This document shows, in pieces, positions 48,480 to 56,431 of a DNA stretch of 56,431 nucleotides (positions are counted from its first letter, which is position 1; the number at the start of each line of letters is the position of its first letter). Location of the stretch: the NCBI GenBank assembly GCA_020721205.1, contig DYNF01000018.1, positions 1 to 56,431 of the forward strand, written 5' to 3'. A model generated the notes under the pieces. It made no database searches. It worked only from the letters and a program-made list of their open reading frames with translations, and was not told where the DNA came from. This DNA is from Prochloron sp. SulCav_FS08_3_32_3330 (GTDB lineage: Bacteria > Cyanobacteriota > Cyanobacteriia > Cyanobacteriales > DYNF01). A program made the translations under genes and the position numbers.

Positions 48480-50540
48480 TTATTTTATTTCAATAATTTC
48501 TGTATATTCAAATTGATTTTTACTTTGTTTAACTAAAGGATAATTTACCCCATTTAAACAAATAAAATCTTCTTCACAATCTTCTTTTGGCGAGTGATAA
48601 ACTAATATATATTCCTTGCCAATATAAGCATTAATTTCTGTTTCTACTTCCCCTCTCCATTGAGTTTTAGTAACTAAAACTACTAACTGATTTGCTAATT
48701 TTGGAAGGGATTTTGCTACCTGTCTACGATAGATTTCATCTAAACTACCAAAAGGAGAATCCATTATTACTGGAAAAGTGCTACTATCAATGCCAATTAA
48801 TGTATTTTTTTGACTCCATTCTCGCACTCGATCAATAATTGCACCGATAAAAGATAGACTTAAAATTTGATTTTCACCAGTGGATGCGGCTACGTTGGTA
48901 GCAACACCTGAAGTATTTTCAATTAATCTTAATTGATAGTCTGTATTTAATCTTGGAATATAAGGAGTAAAAGAAATAGAAGCAAAAATTTCTTGGACTT
49001 TTTTTTCTAAAGAAATTCTGAATTGTTTTTCTAACCTTTTTCTTACTTCAATAATGCGATCAATCGCTTCTTGAGTAATAGTTATTCTCTTTTGTGCTAA
49101 AGCTTGTTTTTCCTCTTTTAATTGATGTTTATTAATCATTTGATCTAACTTTTCTAGTTGTTGTTTATTATCATTAATAATTTGTTGATTAGCACCTTGC
49201 TCCAGAGTTAAATGTTTCATTTTATTCTCCACATCATCCAGATTTTTTTGTAACATTTGTAATTCTTCATTAGAGGAATTTCTAAAATTTTTCTTAAGCT
49301 CATCAAGTTGATTTTCCGTAGCAGAAAGTTCCCTCCTCCATTGACTAATATTCCCCTGCTCTTTATCCACTTCTAACCAAAAATTAAACCCTTGTTTTTC
49401 TAATTCAACTACTTTTGTTTCCATGCGAATAGTTGCTTCTTCCACATTCGCAATTCCTGCTTTATTTACCCAATTTTGTACCTGTAAAAAAGGCTCATTT
49501 CCTATTAATAAAGGAGTGCCACAAATACAAATTTGACGATCTAATAAATCCTGTACAAATTGTTGTTTAATACCGCTAGGTAATTGACCTTTTTCCCGTA
49601 ATTGATCAGTAATTTCTTTAAATTGTTCAATTAAATGGGGTGTAAATATTGCATAGCCATGGGCAGAAATTAAATGTTTTAAATGACGATTAGCTTGAAA
49701 TAAATTTTGACGAAGGGTAGCTTCTTGACGCTCTAATTGTTGTTTTAATTTTTGTAATTCTTCAATCCCACTTAACTCTAATAATATTTGAGAAATAGTC
49801 TTTTTTTCAGATTCAACTATTGCTAAATTAGCAATAATTTCTATTTGTTTTTGAGTTAAATTTTCTACCTGAATTTCTAATTGAGAAAAATCTTTTAATA
49901 ACTTTTTAGTTTGAGTATCACCAATTTCTTTTAATTCATCTTGTAACATTTTTTTCGCTTTTTTTAAATGTTCAATCCCCCGATCTAAAACTTTAACACC
50001 TAATAATTCTTTTGTATCTTCCCCAATCTTATTTCTTTCCCCATCTCGAAAAATATGATCAATTCTTTCCCCATCAAAAAAGAAATATTGATGTAAACTA
50101 CTCGGTAAAATTTGCTCAATAATATCACTAGCTTGTTGTAAAGGATGATTCCATCTACCATCATCTCCAGCTATTAACATAAATAGCTTACTAGCACCAC
50201 GTTGAATTTTATTATTTTGATCAAGATAGCCATAACATTGACGTTTTAATTGATAATTTTTATTTTCATGTTCAAAGTGAATTTCCCCCCAACATTCCAC
50301 GGATGTACCTGTTTTTACTTCATGAATTGCCCTTTTATTAATAATACATTCCTTTGCGGAAAAAGCAGGGGTAAATGTTTCATAAAGTATCCAAGTAAAA
50401 GCATTTAATAAAGTAGTTTTTCCTGAGCCATTATTACCATGAATTACCGTAATATTTTGGTCATGATAAGCCAATTCTATAACGGGAGTTTGTCCATAAA
50501 ATTGTCGAAAATTGCACAGTTGAATAGTTTTTAATTTCAT
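48480..50540 (-). CDS. DndD-like SMC-type ATPase
   Basis: DndD-type ATPases act in DNA phosphorothioation and related defence systems. This 686-aa protein begins MKLKTIQLCNFRQFYGQTPV. Its Walker A is GNNGSGKT (residues 35-42). SSLHQYFFFDGERIDHIF is shared with DndD. Two long coiled coils flank a CICG turn near residue 335 that resembles the Rad50 zinc hook in a CxC form. The ABC signature-like STGENQILSLSFIGA is near 555 and Walker B FPVIMDSPFGSLDE near 592. It overlaps the preceding 58-aa gene by ATGA. No dndB, dndC or dndE lies in the window, so a distinct system or a split locus is possible. Confidence 0.82.
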   Translation of the reverse strand: MKLKTIQLCNFRQFYGQTPVIELAYHDQNITVIHGNNGSGKTTLLNAFTWILYETFTPAFSAKECIINKRAIHEVKTGTSVECWGEIHFEHENKNYQLKRQCYGYLDQNNKIQRGASKLFMLIAGDDGRWNHPLQQASDIIEQILPSSLHQYFFFDGERIDHIFRDGERNKIGEDTKELLGVKVLDRGIEHLKKAKKMLQDELKEIGDTQTKKLLKDFSQLEIQVENLTQKQIEIIANLAIVESEKKTISQILLELSGIEELQKLKQQLERQEATLRQNLFQANRHLKHLISAHGYAIFTPHLIEQFKEITDQLREKGQLPSGIKQQFVQDLLDRQICICGTPLLIGNEPFLQVQNWVNKAGIANVEEATIRMETKVVELEKQGFNFWLEVDKEQGNISQWRRELSATENQLDELKKNFRNSSNEELQMLQKNLDDVENKMKHLTLEQGANQQIINDNKQQLEKLDQMINKHQLKEEKQALAQKRITITQEAIDRIIEVRKRLEKQFRISLEKKVQEIFASISFTPYIPRLNTDYQLRLIENTSGVATNVAASTGENQILSLSFIGAIIDRVREWSQKNTLIGIDSSTFPVIMDSPFGSLDEIYRRQVAKSLPKLANQLVVLVTKTQWRGEVETEINAYIGKEYILVYHSPKEDCEEDFICLNGVNYPLVKQSKNQFEYTEIIEIK

Positions 50541-50713
50541 CTTATAACATCTTTAATAATTTTAAGAATATCGTCATTAATATAACGAAGATTTTTTTGA
50601 TAAAGTTTATCTTTTTCTAATTTTAACACTTTTTCGATAATTTCTCTCACTTCTGGGGAAGCTTGAATAATTGGCTCTTGTACTTTATTAATATTTTCTA
50701 TTTCTTGATTCAT
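50537..50713 (-). CDS. 58-aa protein coupled to the DndD-like gene
   Basis: Reads MNQEIENINKVQEPIIQASP and ends DDILKIIKDVIR. It is helical and charged, with no cysteine. Its TGA overlaps the ATPase ATG as ATGA at 50537-50540, a strong sign of translational coupling and of a genuine gene. It starts 21 nt after the 185-aa gene stop. It is too short to be DndE (about 110-130 aa) and no family is recognised. It may be a partner or regulator of the ATPase. Confidence 0.72.
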   Translation of the reverse strand: MNQEIENINKVQEPIIQASPEVREIIEKVLKLEKDKLYQKNLRYINDDILKIIKDVIR

Positions 50714-50733
50714 GATTTTTTGACAATTCTAAA

Positions 50734-51291
50734 CTATCTCAATATCATATCATACAATAGATGTTTTAAACAAAACTTATTTAAGTTATTTTTATCTATT
50801 AATATTTGACTATCTGAAACTATTAAACAAGGATAAACTGCTGTTTCCCAATCAGGATAACATAAAACTTTACAATTATGATTAGTAGGTTTAAATTTAA
50901 TCGCTAAAGCTTTGTTAACTACCGCTACTAAATCAAAAGTTTCCTGATTAAAATTAGAATTAATCGGTTTTCCTGTTTGGGGGCAAATAATTTCTAAATT
51001 AGCATTAAATAATTCTTTAAAATCTTTTGCTAATTCAAGAAATTTGATTTTTAATCTATCTTTTTCTTGTTGAATTAAATAATTATCCTCATTTAATTCT
51101 AATTGACTTTGAAATAAGAAAATGATTAAATTTTGTGGCACATTTTGCCAATTAGGTAATAATTTTTGATAATTTTTAATTATATATTCAGTAGTTTGAG
51201 TAATATATAAATGAATTTCTAAATTTGTAATTTGATCTTTAAATTTGTATTGCATTATTAATAAATTTGTTCGTGTTAAGTAGATAGTCAT
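50734..51291 (-). CDS. Unknown protein upstream of the DndD-like operon
   Basis: The protein is 185 aa, or 173 aa if translation starts at the second Met (51255, MQYKFKDQITNLEI); neither start has a clear ribosome-binding sequence. It is alternately helical and beta-like, with cysteines spread as EIICPQTGKP, NHNCKVLCYPDWE and VYPCLIVSD near residues 104-158. WETAVYPCLIV and LVAVVNKALAIKFKP might be a nuclease-like or nucleotide-binding core, but no motif is certain. Together with the 58-aa and ATPase genes it forms a minus-strand operon. Confidence 0.68.
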   Translation of the reverse strand: MTIYLTRTNLLIMQYKFKDQITNLEIHLYITQTTEYIIKNYQKLLPNWQNVPQNLIIFLFQSQLELNEDNYLIQQEKDRLKIKFLELAKDFKELFNANLEIICPQTGKPINSNFNQETFDLVAVVNKALAIKFKPTNHNCKVLCYPDWETAVYPCLIVSDSQILIDKNNLNKFCLKHLLYDMILR

Positions 51292-51310
51292 AAATATTGT
51301 TATCTATAAA

Positions 51311-51343
51311 AAAGTTCGTAGTTGGGCTTTAGCCCTTTCCGGG
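51311..51343. repeat. Left half of an R2 palindrome split by family A copy 6
   Basis: GTTCGTAGTTGGGCTTTAGC followed by CCTTTCCGGG is the left arm. The right arm resumes at 51524 (CCCTTTCCGGGGG, then AGGGCTAAAGCCCAACTACG) and ends at 51560. The uninterrupted form resembles 48357-48401. Confidence 0.8.
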
Positions 51344-51523
51344 CAGGGCGTTTTCATTCTCCAAAAAGCAACAGGTTGAAACCTGTTGCTACATAAGCAA
51401 AACCAGCTACCCGCAGGTTTAATTTTTTAATATTAGTTGATATTTAATTATATAACCCGTGAAGACGGGTTTTGTTTGGGTAGCAACAGGTTTTAACCTG
51501 TCGTAAAAAAAAGAATGAAAACG
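51344..51523 (-). mobile_element. MITE-like element, family A copy 6
   Basis: A complete 180-bp element, CAGGGCGTTTTCATTCT to AGAATGAAAACG. Hairpins are GCAACAGGTT/AACCTGTTGC, ACCCG..CGGGT and GCAACAGGTT/AACCTGT. CCCTTTCCGGG occurs on both sides (51333-51343 and 51524-51534). It sits exactly in the loop of an R2 hairpin and fills most of the 309-bp spacer of the defence locus. Confidence 0.9.
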
Positions 51524-51600
51524 CCCTTTCCGGGGGAGGGCTAAAGCCCAACTACGAACTTATTATTTTAGCACTTAAAAGCTGACAATGGTAATTTAAA

Positions 51601-53100
51601 CTAAGATAAAAAACGGTCAGTTATTTGCGATAATTGTTCAATTGCTTCTATGGAATTATAAGCTAATTTTGCAAATTCAAGAAAGCGATTTAACTCTTTT
51701 TTTAATAAGTTTTTCTCGACTTCCCATGTTATTCGATCTAAGTCAGGAGGCATCACAATCATATCATATAAAGTCGCTTTTTCTTTGTCAGGATGAGGTC
51801 TTAAAATTCGTCCTCGTCGCTGGATAAATTGACGAGGATTACCCGTACTTGCCAAAATTACAGCATTTTTAATAATCGGAATATCTACCCCTTCATCTAA
51901 ACATCTAATCGCTACTAATCCCTGTAATTCTCCTCTTTCAAATTGTTCTCGTAAACTTTCCCTTTCCTCAATCGGAGTTTCGGCTGTATAAGTATTAACT
52001 CGATAGCCCAATTCTTTACCTAAAATGCGAGTTACAGCCTCTACTTGACGAGAATAACTTTTGTCATAATTGTCCACATTTCCATCACCACAATAGAATA
52101 AAGTATGACTTTGTAATGAATCTTTTTCCATCAATTCTCTTAACGCATTTAGTTTATTTTCTGCCACCCCAATTAAACGGGATCTTTTCATTAAAAGGGA
52201 GGTTAAAGTTTCATTATTATTCATATTAGTATTTTGAGATAATGCCCAACCAATTCGTTTAGTTAATTTTGCATATAAAAAAGATTCTGATTCCGTTAAA
52301 TTAACAAAAATAGGATAATATAAATATTGAGATAAAGCCCCTTTTTCAATCGCATCTTTTAAAGTAAATTCTGGTTGTAAAATTTTACCAAAATAGTTAA
52401 AAATTAAATCCGTTCCTTCCTCATCAAAATATCTTTCTGGGGTAGCAGATAGCGCTAATCTTAAACCAATATTTCGGGGAAGACAACTTTCTAAACGGGG
52501 CGCTCCTAAATGATGTACTTCATCTCCCACAATTAAAGATTTTTCGTGAAAAAATTTAAGTTGTGTTTGAAAACCCTCGCTAATAAAGGTGGAATTTGTG
52601 GTTAAAATTGTCATAAAAGATTGCTTTTGAGAACGAATATTATATAATTGAGTAGAGAGAATATTTTGCCAATTTTGGATATTTTCAAAAGCTAAAATTG
52701 GACTTAAATTAAAATTTTCACATTCTTTTGCCCATTGATTAACTAAATGACAATAAGGACAAATTACCAATAATAATTTTAAATTAATTTGTTGATAAAG
52801 TTCCGTTGTAATCGCTAAAGCTGTGATAGTTTTACCGCTACCCGTCGCCATTTTTAATGTGCCTCTACCCTTATTTTTAAACCAGTTTAAAACTGCTTGA
52901 TGTTGATAATCTCTAAGGTTAATATTTGAAGGAAAAGTGGGAACATTAGACGGTAACGCAAAATAACAACTTTTTTGTTCTTTTAATTGATAATTAAGTC
53001 TTGTTTTTTTAGGGTAATAATTATATTTTTGACAATAAATATTAATTATATGTTGCCAATCAATGTTATAATTATCAAAAATTGATTGAGAATTATCCAT
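51601..53100 (-). CDS. SSL2-like DEAH-box helicase, putative restriction component
   Basis: The 499-aa superfamily 2 helicase has Q-like NLRDYQHQAVLNWF and Walker A KMATGSGKT (about residue 85). Box II is VGDEVHHLG, motif III LALSATPERYFDEEG, and motif VI RQFIQRRGRILRPH. It resembles the SSL2/XPB-type helicases linked to phosphorothioation-dependent restriction in cyanobacteria. There is no obvious nuclease domain, and an N-terminal ~60-residue extension contains YCQKYNYYPKKTRLNY. It is the first gene of a minus-strand series ending in the DndD-like ATPase, separated from the next gene by an inserted family A element. Confidence 0.82.
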   Translation of the reverse strand: MDNSQSIFDNYNIDWQHIINIYCQKYNYYPKKTRLNYQLKEQKSCYFALPSNVPTFPSNINLRDYQHQAVLNWFKNKGRGTLKMATGSGKTITALAITTELYQQINLKLLLVICPYCHLVNQWAKECENFNLSPILAFENIQNWQNILSTQLYNIRSQKQSFMTILTTNSTFISEGFQTQLKFFHEKSLIVGDEVHHLGAPRLESCLPRNIGLRLALSATPERYFDEEGTDLIFNYFGKILQPEFTLKDAIEKGALSQYLYYPIFVNLTESESFLYAKLTKRIGWALSQNTNMNNNETLTSLLMKRSRLIGVAENKLNALRELMEKDSLQSHTLFYCGDGNVDNYDKSYSRQVEAVTRILGKELGYRVNTYTAETPIEERESLREQFERGELQGLVAIRCLDEGVDIPIIKNAVILASTGNPRQFIQRRGRILRPHPDKEKATLYDMIVMPPDLDRITWEVEKNLLKKELNRFLEFAKLAYNSIEAIEQLSQITDRFLS

Positions 53101-53170
53101 ATTTAAAATCTAAGTTTCCAGTTTAATTATGATTAAAATTAATAAATTAATAATTAAAATATAATCTAAA

Positions 53171-53200
53171 TTGGTAAAATGTTACTAAAAATGCTATAAT
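53171..53200 (+). promoter_or_regulatory. Sigma70-type promoter for the hairpin leader and RNase III-like gene
   Basis: TTGGTA (53171-53176) and TATAAT (53195-53200) are 18 nt apart. The expected start point is about 53206-53208, the first bases of a long hairpin. Confidence 0.55.
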
Positions 53201-53206
53201 GAAAGG

Positions 53207-53298
53207 GCAGTCCTCAATGAGTAAGGAAAAAAAAGACTTAAAAAAATTTTCATCTTTTTTTAATGCCCTTAATTTAATGATAACTCTTTGAGGACTGC
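53207..53298 (+). ncRNA. Long hairpin leader or small RNA upstream of the RNase III-like gene
   Basis: GCAGTCCTCAA (53207-53217) pairs perfectly with TTGAGGACTGC (53288-53298). After one mismatch GAGT pairs with ACTC, and AAAAAAAGA pairs with TCTTTTTTT further in. An alternative pairing, AAGGGCA with TGCCCTT, shares the first bases of the stem. The predicted transcript start coincides with the 5' edge. It may be a regulatory leader, a stand-alone RNA or a repeat. Confidence 0.5.
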
Positions 53299-53357
53299 AA
53301 AATATTAATTCTTAATAATTTGCCATAAATCAAAGATTTTAAAAATCTCTATAAATT

Positions 53358-54356
53358 ATGAACTGGAATCCTTCTCAACTTGAAAATAAAATTGGTCTTC
53401 AATTTAAAAATAATAAACTTTTAAGACAGGCTTTGATTCATCCTTCCTATGCCCAACAAATTAATGAACCAGAGGAAGATAATCAGCGTTTAGCCTTTTT
53501 AGGTAGAGCGATTTTAAACCTAGCAACGGTTAATTATTTTTATCAAAATTGTCCTTATTTAAGTATTATAAAATGGTCTCAATTACAAGAAAAAATTGTA
53601 GATGAAGATCGCTTAACTAAAATCTGGTTTAATTTAGGATTAGGGGAAAGTTATCCCTTTTTAGGATTAAAAGAAGATCGCTATACTTTACGTCAAAAAA
53701 AGAAAATTATTTTTGCTGATGCTCTTTTTGCTTTAATCGGATCTATTTATGAAGATCGGGGTTTTGCCCAAGTACAAACTTGGATTAATAAAAAGTTAAT
53801 TGCCCCTTTATTAGAAACTCATTTGAAAAAAGATCAGGAAAGAATTACCCCGGAAAAACAACTTGAATTTTTAGGAGGAATGTTATTAAAAGTGATAACG
53901 GCGGATACGGTTTATCGTTATCTTCCTTATGTGGATGTAAAATATCTTTCTCATATTAGTAAAACAATCCAATCTAAATCCCAACAAGAAGATTATTTTC
54001 AACAATTAAATGAAAAGGATTGGATTTTAATTAATCAGGATTTAAAAGAGAATATTAAAAAATCTTTTAAAAGTTTTTTAGGGGCTATTTATTTACATTT
54101 TAATGCTAAAAGTAATTATAAAAAATATAATGTTAAAAAAGAACAACAACCTAAAAATACTTTAAGAGATACGAGGGAATGGTTTGTAGAAAAATTTATT
54201 GATCATGAAGAACTTTTAAAAGATGCAATAACTTTACTTTTAAAAGATGAAAAACCCCAAAAATGGATTATTCGTTATGTTATGGGATATGAAAGTAATA
54301 AATATCAAGAAGGTCGAGAAAAATTCCATGAATTAATGGAGGAAAAAAATCTTTAA
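53358..54356 (+). CDS. Degenerate tandem RNase III-domain protein, probably inactive
   Basis: Two RNase III folds stand in tandem in 332 aa and no dsRNA-binding domain follows. Domain 1 (about 10-155) has HPSYAQQ and NQRLAFLGRAIL, where active enzymes have NERLEFLGDAVL, so the catalytic Glu and Asp are Ala46 and Arg50. In ADALFALIGSIYEDRG the Asp121 remains but the Glu is Phe124. Domain 2 (about 165-330) keeps Glu170 in KQLEFLGG but has Gly174 for the Asp, and Lys235/Lys238 for the second acidic pair. With these losses neither site could bind the two Mg ions needed for cutting. It may bind or protect RNA. Confidence 0.82.
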   Translation: MNWNPSQLENKIGLQFKNNKLLRQALIHPSYAQQINEPEEDNQRLAFLGRAILNLATVNYFYQNCPYLSIIKWSQLQEKIVDEDRLTKIWFNLGLGESYPFLGLKEDRYTLRQKKKIIFADALFALIGSIYEDRGFAQVQTWINKKLIAPLLETHLKKDQERITPEKQLEFLGGMLLKVITADTVYRYLPYVDVKYLSHISKTIQSKSQQEDYFQQLNEKDWILINQDLKENIKKSFKSFLGAIYLHFNAKSNYKKYNVKKEQQPKNTLRDTREWFVEKFIDHEELLKDAITLLLKDEKPQKWIIRYVMGYESNKYQEGREKFHELMEEKNL

Positions 54357-54450
54357 TTAACATTAATTAAAATCTTGGTTCGTTGTGGGGCTTTAGCACT
54401 ATAATAATTAAAATTAATTAAGAAAAAAGTTCATTTTAATGATATCTTAA

Positions 54451-55461
<1,011 letters not shown>

Positions 55462-55465
55462 TAAA

Positions 55466-55545
55466 TAGTAAATAGTTGATAGTAAATAGTTGATAGTTGA
55501 TAGTTGATAGTTATTAAATAACGAATAATAAATAATAAATAACAA
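55466..55545. repeat. STRR array between por and the exported protein gene
   Basis: AAATAGT/GTTGATA heptamers, then AATAATA/AAATAAC units, fill the spacer. No promoter motif was identified with confidence. Confidence 0.75.
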
Positions 55546-55612
55546 AATAGGAACAAACTAAAATTCTTTGCGTCGGATTGGTTATAAGAACTAATTTAAA
55601 GAGGATTTTGAA

Positions 55613-56320
55613 ATGTTAATTACATACACAAATAAACTAGAAAAATCGGCACTTATCGCTTTAATGATCTGTGCTACGACTGGGGCTTCATTTCTTCCTA
55701 TTACTTCCGCTTCTGCCCAAATTTTTAGAAATCAAAACTCAGTTTCTAATAATACTTATACCTTTAATAATTCCCGTCAAGTAGCTATTCCTAAAAATAC
55801 GGTTCTTCCCTTAATTTATCAGGGTGAAGAAACTAAAATTTTACTTAAAGCTGATGAATCTTTAGATCTAACATTAGAGCTTTCTGCTAACGTAAAAGAT
55901 GTTAATGGTAGATTTTTAATTCCCGCAGGAACTCAAGTAGAAGGAACACTTCAACCAACAGAAAAAGATGGGGAAAAAGGGTCTCAGTTTGTGGCTAAAA
56001 CTTTAGTTTTTGCGAATGGAAATACTCAACCAATTAATGGATTTTCTCAAATTATTACTCGTACCGAAACTGTGCAAGAAGGTGCTACCGGAGGCGAAAT
56101 TTTAGAAGGGGCGTTGATTGGTGCGGCGGCAGGAACGCTTTTAGGTGTTTTAACGGGGGATAATGCGATCGCTACGGAGGAAATTCTAGGGGCTGGAGCT
56201 TTAGGAGCTTTAGGAGGCTGGATTTTTGGTGGAGGTTCAGTAGAATTAATTTCGATTGATCCGGATCAGGATTTGAATATTACCCTTCAAGAAGATCTAG
56301 TTATTGCCTACGTTAATTAA
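55613..56320 (+). CDS. Exported protein with a TrbI/VirB10-like core
   Basis: The 235-aa protein has a signal peptide ending near SASAQ (residue 36; hydrophobic SALIALMICATTG). A beta-rich domain at 55-155 (VAIPKNTVLPLIYQGEE, GRFLIPAGTQVEGTLQPT, SQFVAKTLVFANGNTQPINGF) resembles the TrbI/VirB10 periplasmic fold. A glycine/alanine-rich stretch (EGALIGAAAGTLLGVLTG, GALGALGGWIFGGG) may insert in a membrane. Cyanobacterial relatives are chromosomal with no conjugation genes, so a role in transfer should not be assumed. The gene is alone, with GAGGA seven bases before the ATG. Confidence 0.7.
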   Translation: MLITYTNKLEKSALIALMICATTGASFLPITSASAQIFRNQNSVSNNTYTFNNSRQVAIPKNTVLPLIYQGEETKILLKADESLDLTLELSANVKDVNGRFLIPAGTQVEGTLQPTEKDGEKGSQFVAKTLVFANGNTQPINGFSQIITRTETVQEGATGGEILEGALIGAAAGTLLGVLTGDNAIATEEILGAGALGALGGWIFGGGSVELISIDPDQDLNITLQEDLVIAYVN

Positions 56321-56359
56321 TAAACATTTTGATCAATTCAAAAAAATAGGCTCGATGGG

Positions 56360-56431
56360 GCAGGGCGTTTTCATTATCGGGAGGCAACGGGTTGAAACCC
56401 GTTGCTACATAAGCAAAACCTGCCTTCGCAG
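56360..56431 (-). mobile_element. MITE-like element, family A copy 7, cut by the window end
   Basis: It starts GCAGGGCGTTTTCATTAT, then a hairpin with arms GCAACGGGTT/AACCCGTTGC and aagcaaaacctgcc, the reverse-orientation beginning of the family. The rest lies outside the window. Confidence 0.85.

Noticed and set aside
50537-50713. DndE as identity of the 58-aa gene
   Set aside because: DndE is about twice as long with a different basic sequence; the position fits but the sequence does not.

Overview
The window is AT-rich cyanobacterial chromosome. Diagnostic genes are psbV (cytochrome c-550), apcD, a complete phycoerythrocyanin operon (pecB-pecA-pecC-pecE-pecF), a membrane-anchored phycobilisome linker (cpcL), thf1/psb29, light-dependent protochlorophyllide reductase (por) and an Omp85-type BamA. 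Scattered GCGATCGC (HIP1) octamers and heptameric short tandem repeats (STRRs) fit the same lineage. Codon use and repeat load suggest a low-GC Chroococcales-type organism, but the genus cannot be fixed from this sequence.

Layout. 1-5.3 kb: psbV, two unknown genes, a tandem pair of pentapeptide-repeat genes and a small membrane protein. 5.3-17.3 kb, nearly all on the minus strand: apcD, the envelope block bamA-lpxC-fabZ-lpxA, tyrA, an MCE/MlaD-type gene, an unknown gene, and rpsB-tsf. 17.5-26.1 kb is accessory DNA: a solitary HigA-like regulator, a single-chain restriction-modification enzyme, a histidine kinase, two unknown small genes, a VapBC-type toxin-antitoxin pair set between perfect 48-bp repeats, and murT. 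Between these lie decayed copies of the murT 5' end and of the restriction gene 3' end. 26.5-36.9 kb: a GAF/PAS kinase, the pec operon plus cpcL, two OmpR-type regulators, thf1 and msrB. 37.3-45.9 kb: a TnpB relic, then hpsA-hpsB-hpsC and a further pseudopilin gene. 46-48.3 kb: an antitoxin-like gene, a glycosyltransferase-like gene and purN. 48.5-53.1 kb: a putative defence locus (DEAH helicase, 185-aa unknown, 58-aa unknown, DndD-like ATPase). 53.2-56.4 kb: a degenerate tandem RNase III-like protein behind a promoter-hairpin leader, por and an exported protein.

How genes work together. pecB/pecA make phycoerythrocyanin, pecE/pecF isomerise and attach phycoviolobilin to the alpha subunit, pecC links rods and cpcL anchors rods to the membrane. 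Graded terminator-like hairpins inside the operon probably set the subunit excess over linkers and lyases. bamA/lpxC/fabZ/lpxA together serve outer-membrane protein insertion and lipid A synthesis. hpsA-C plus the adjacent pseudopilin resemble the hormogonium polysaccharide secretion cluster.

Mobile and repeat DNA is the most striking feature. At least seven copies of a ~170-190-bp MITE-like element (here 'family A') have the terminal inverted repeat GCAGGGCGTTTTCATTCT and internal hairpins whose arms covary. Four copies show 8-12-bp flanking direct duplications, and all four sit inside other palindromic repeats. One has an uninterrupted relative of its target elsewhere in the window. The candidates most worth following are the family A element with its palindrome targeting, the DndD-like/helicase locus, the catalytically dead double RNase III protein, and the heptamer repeat inside the restriction gene.
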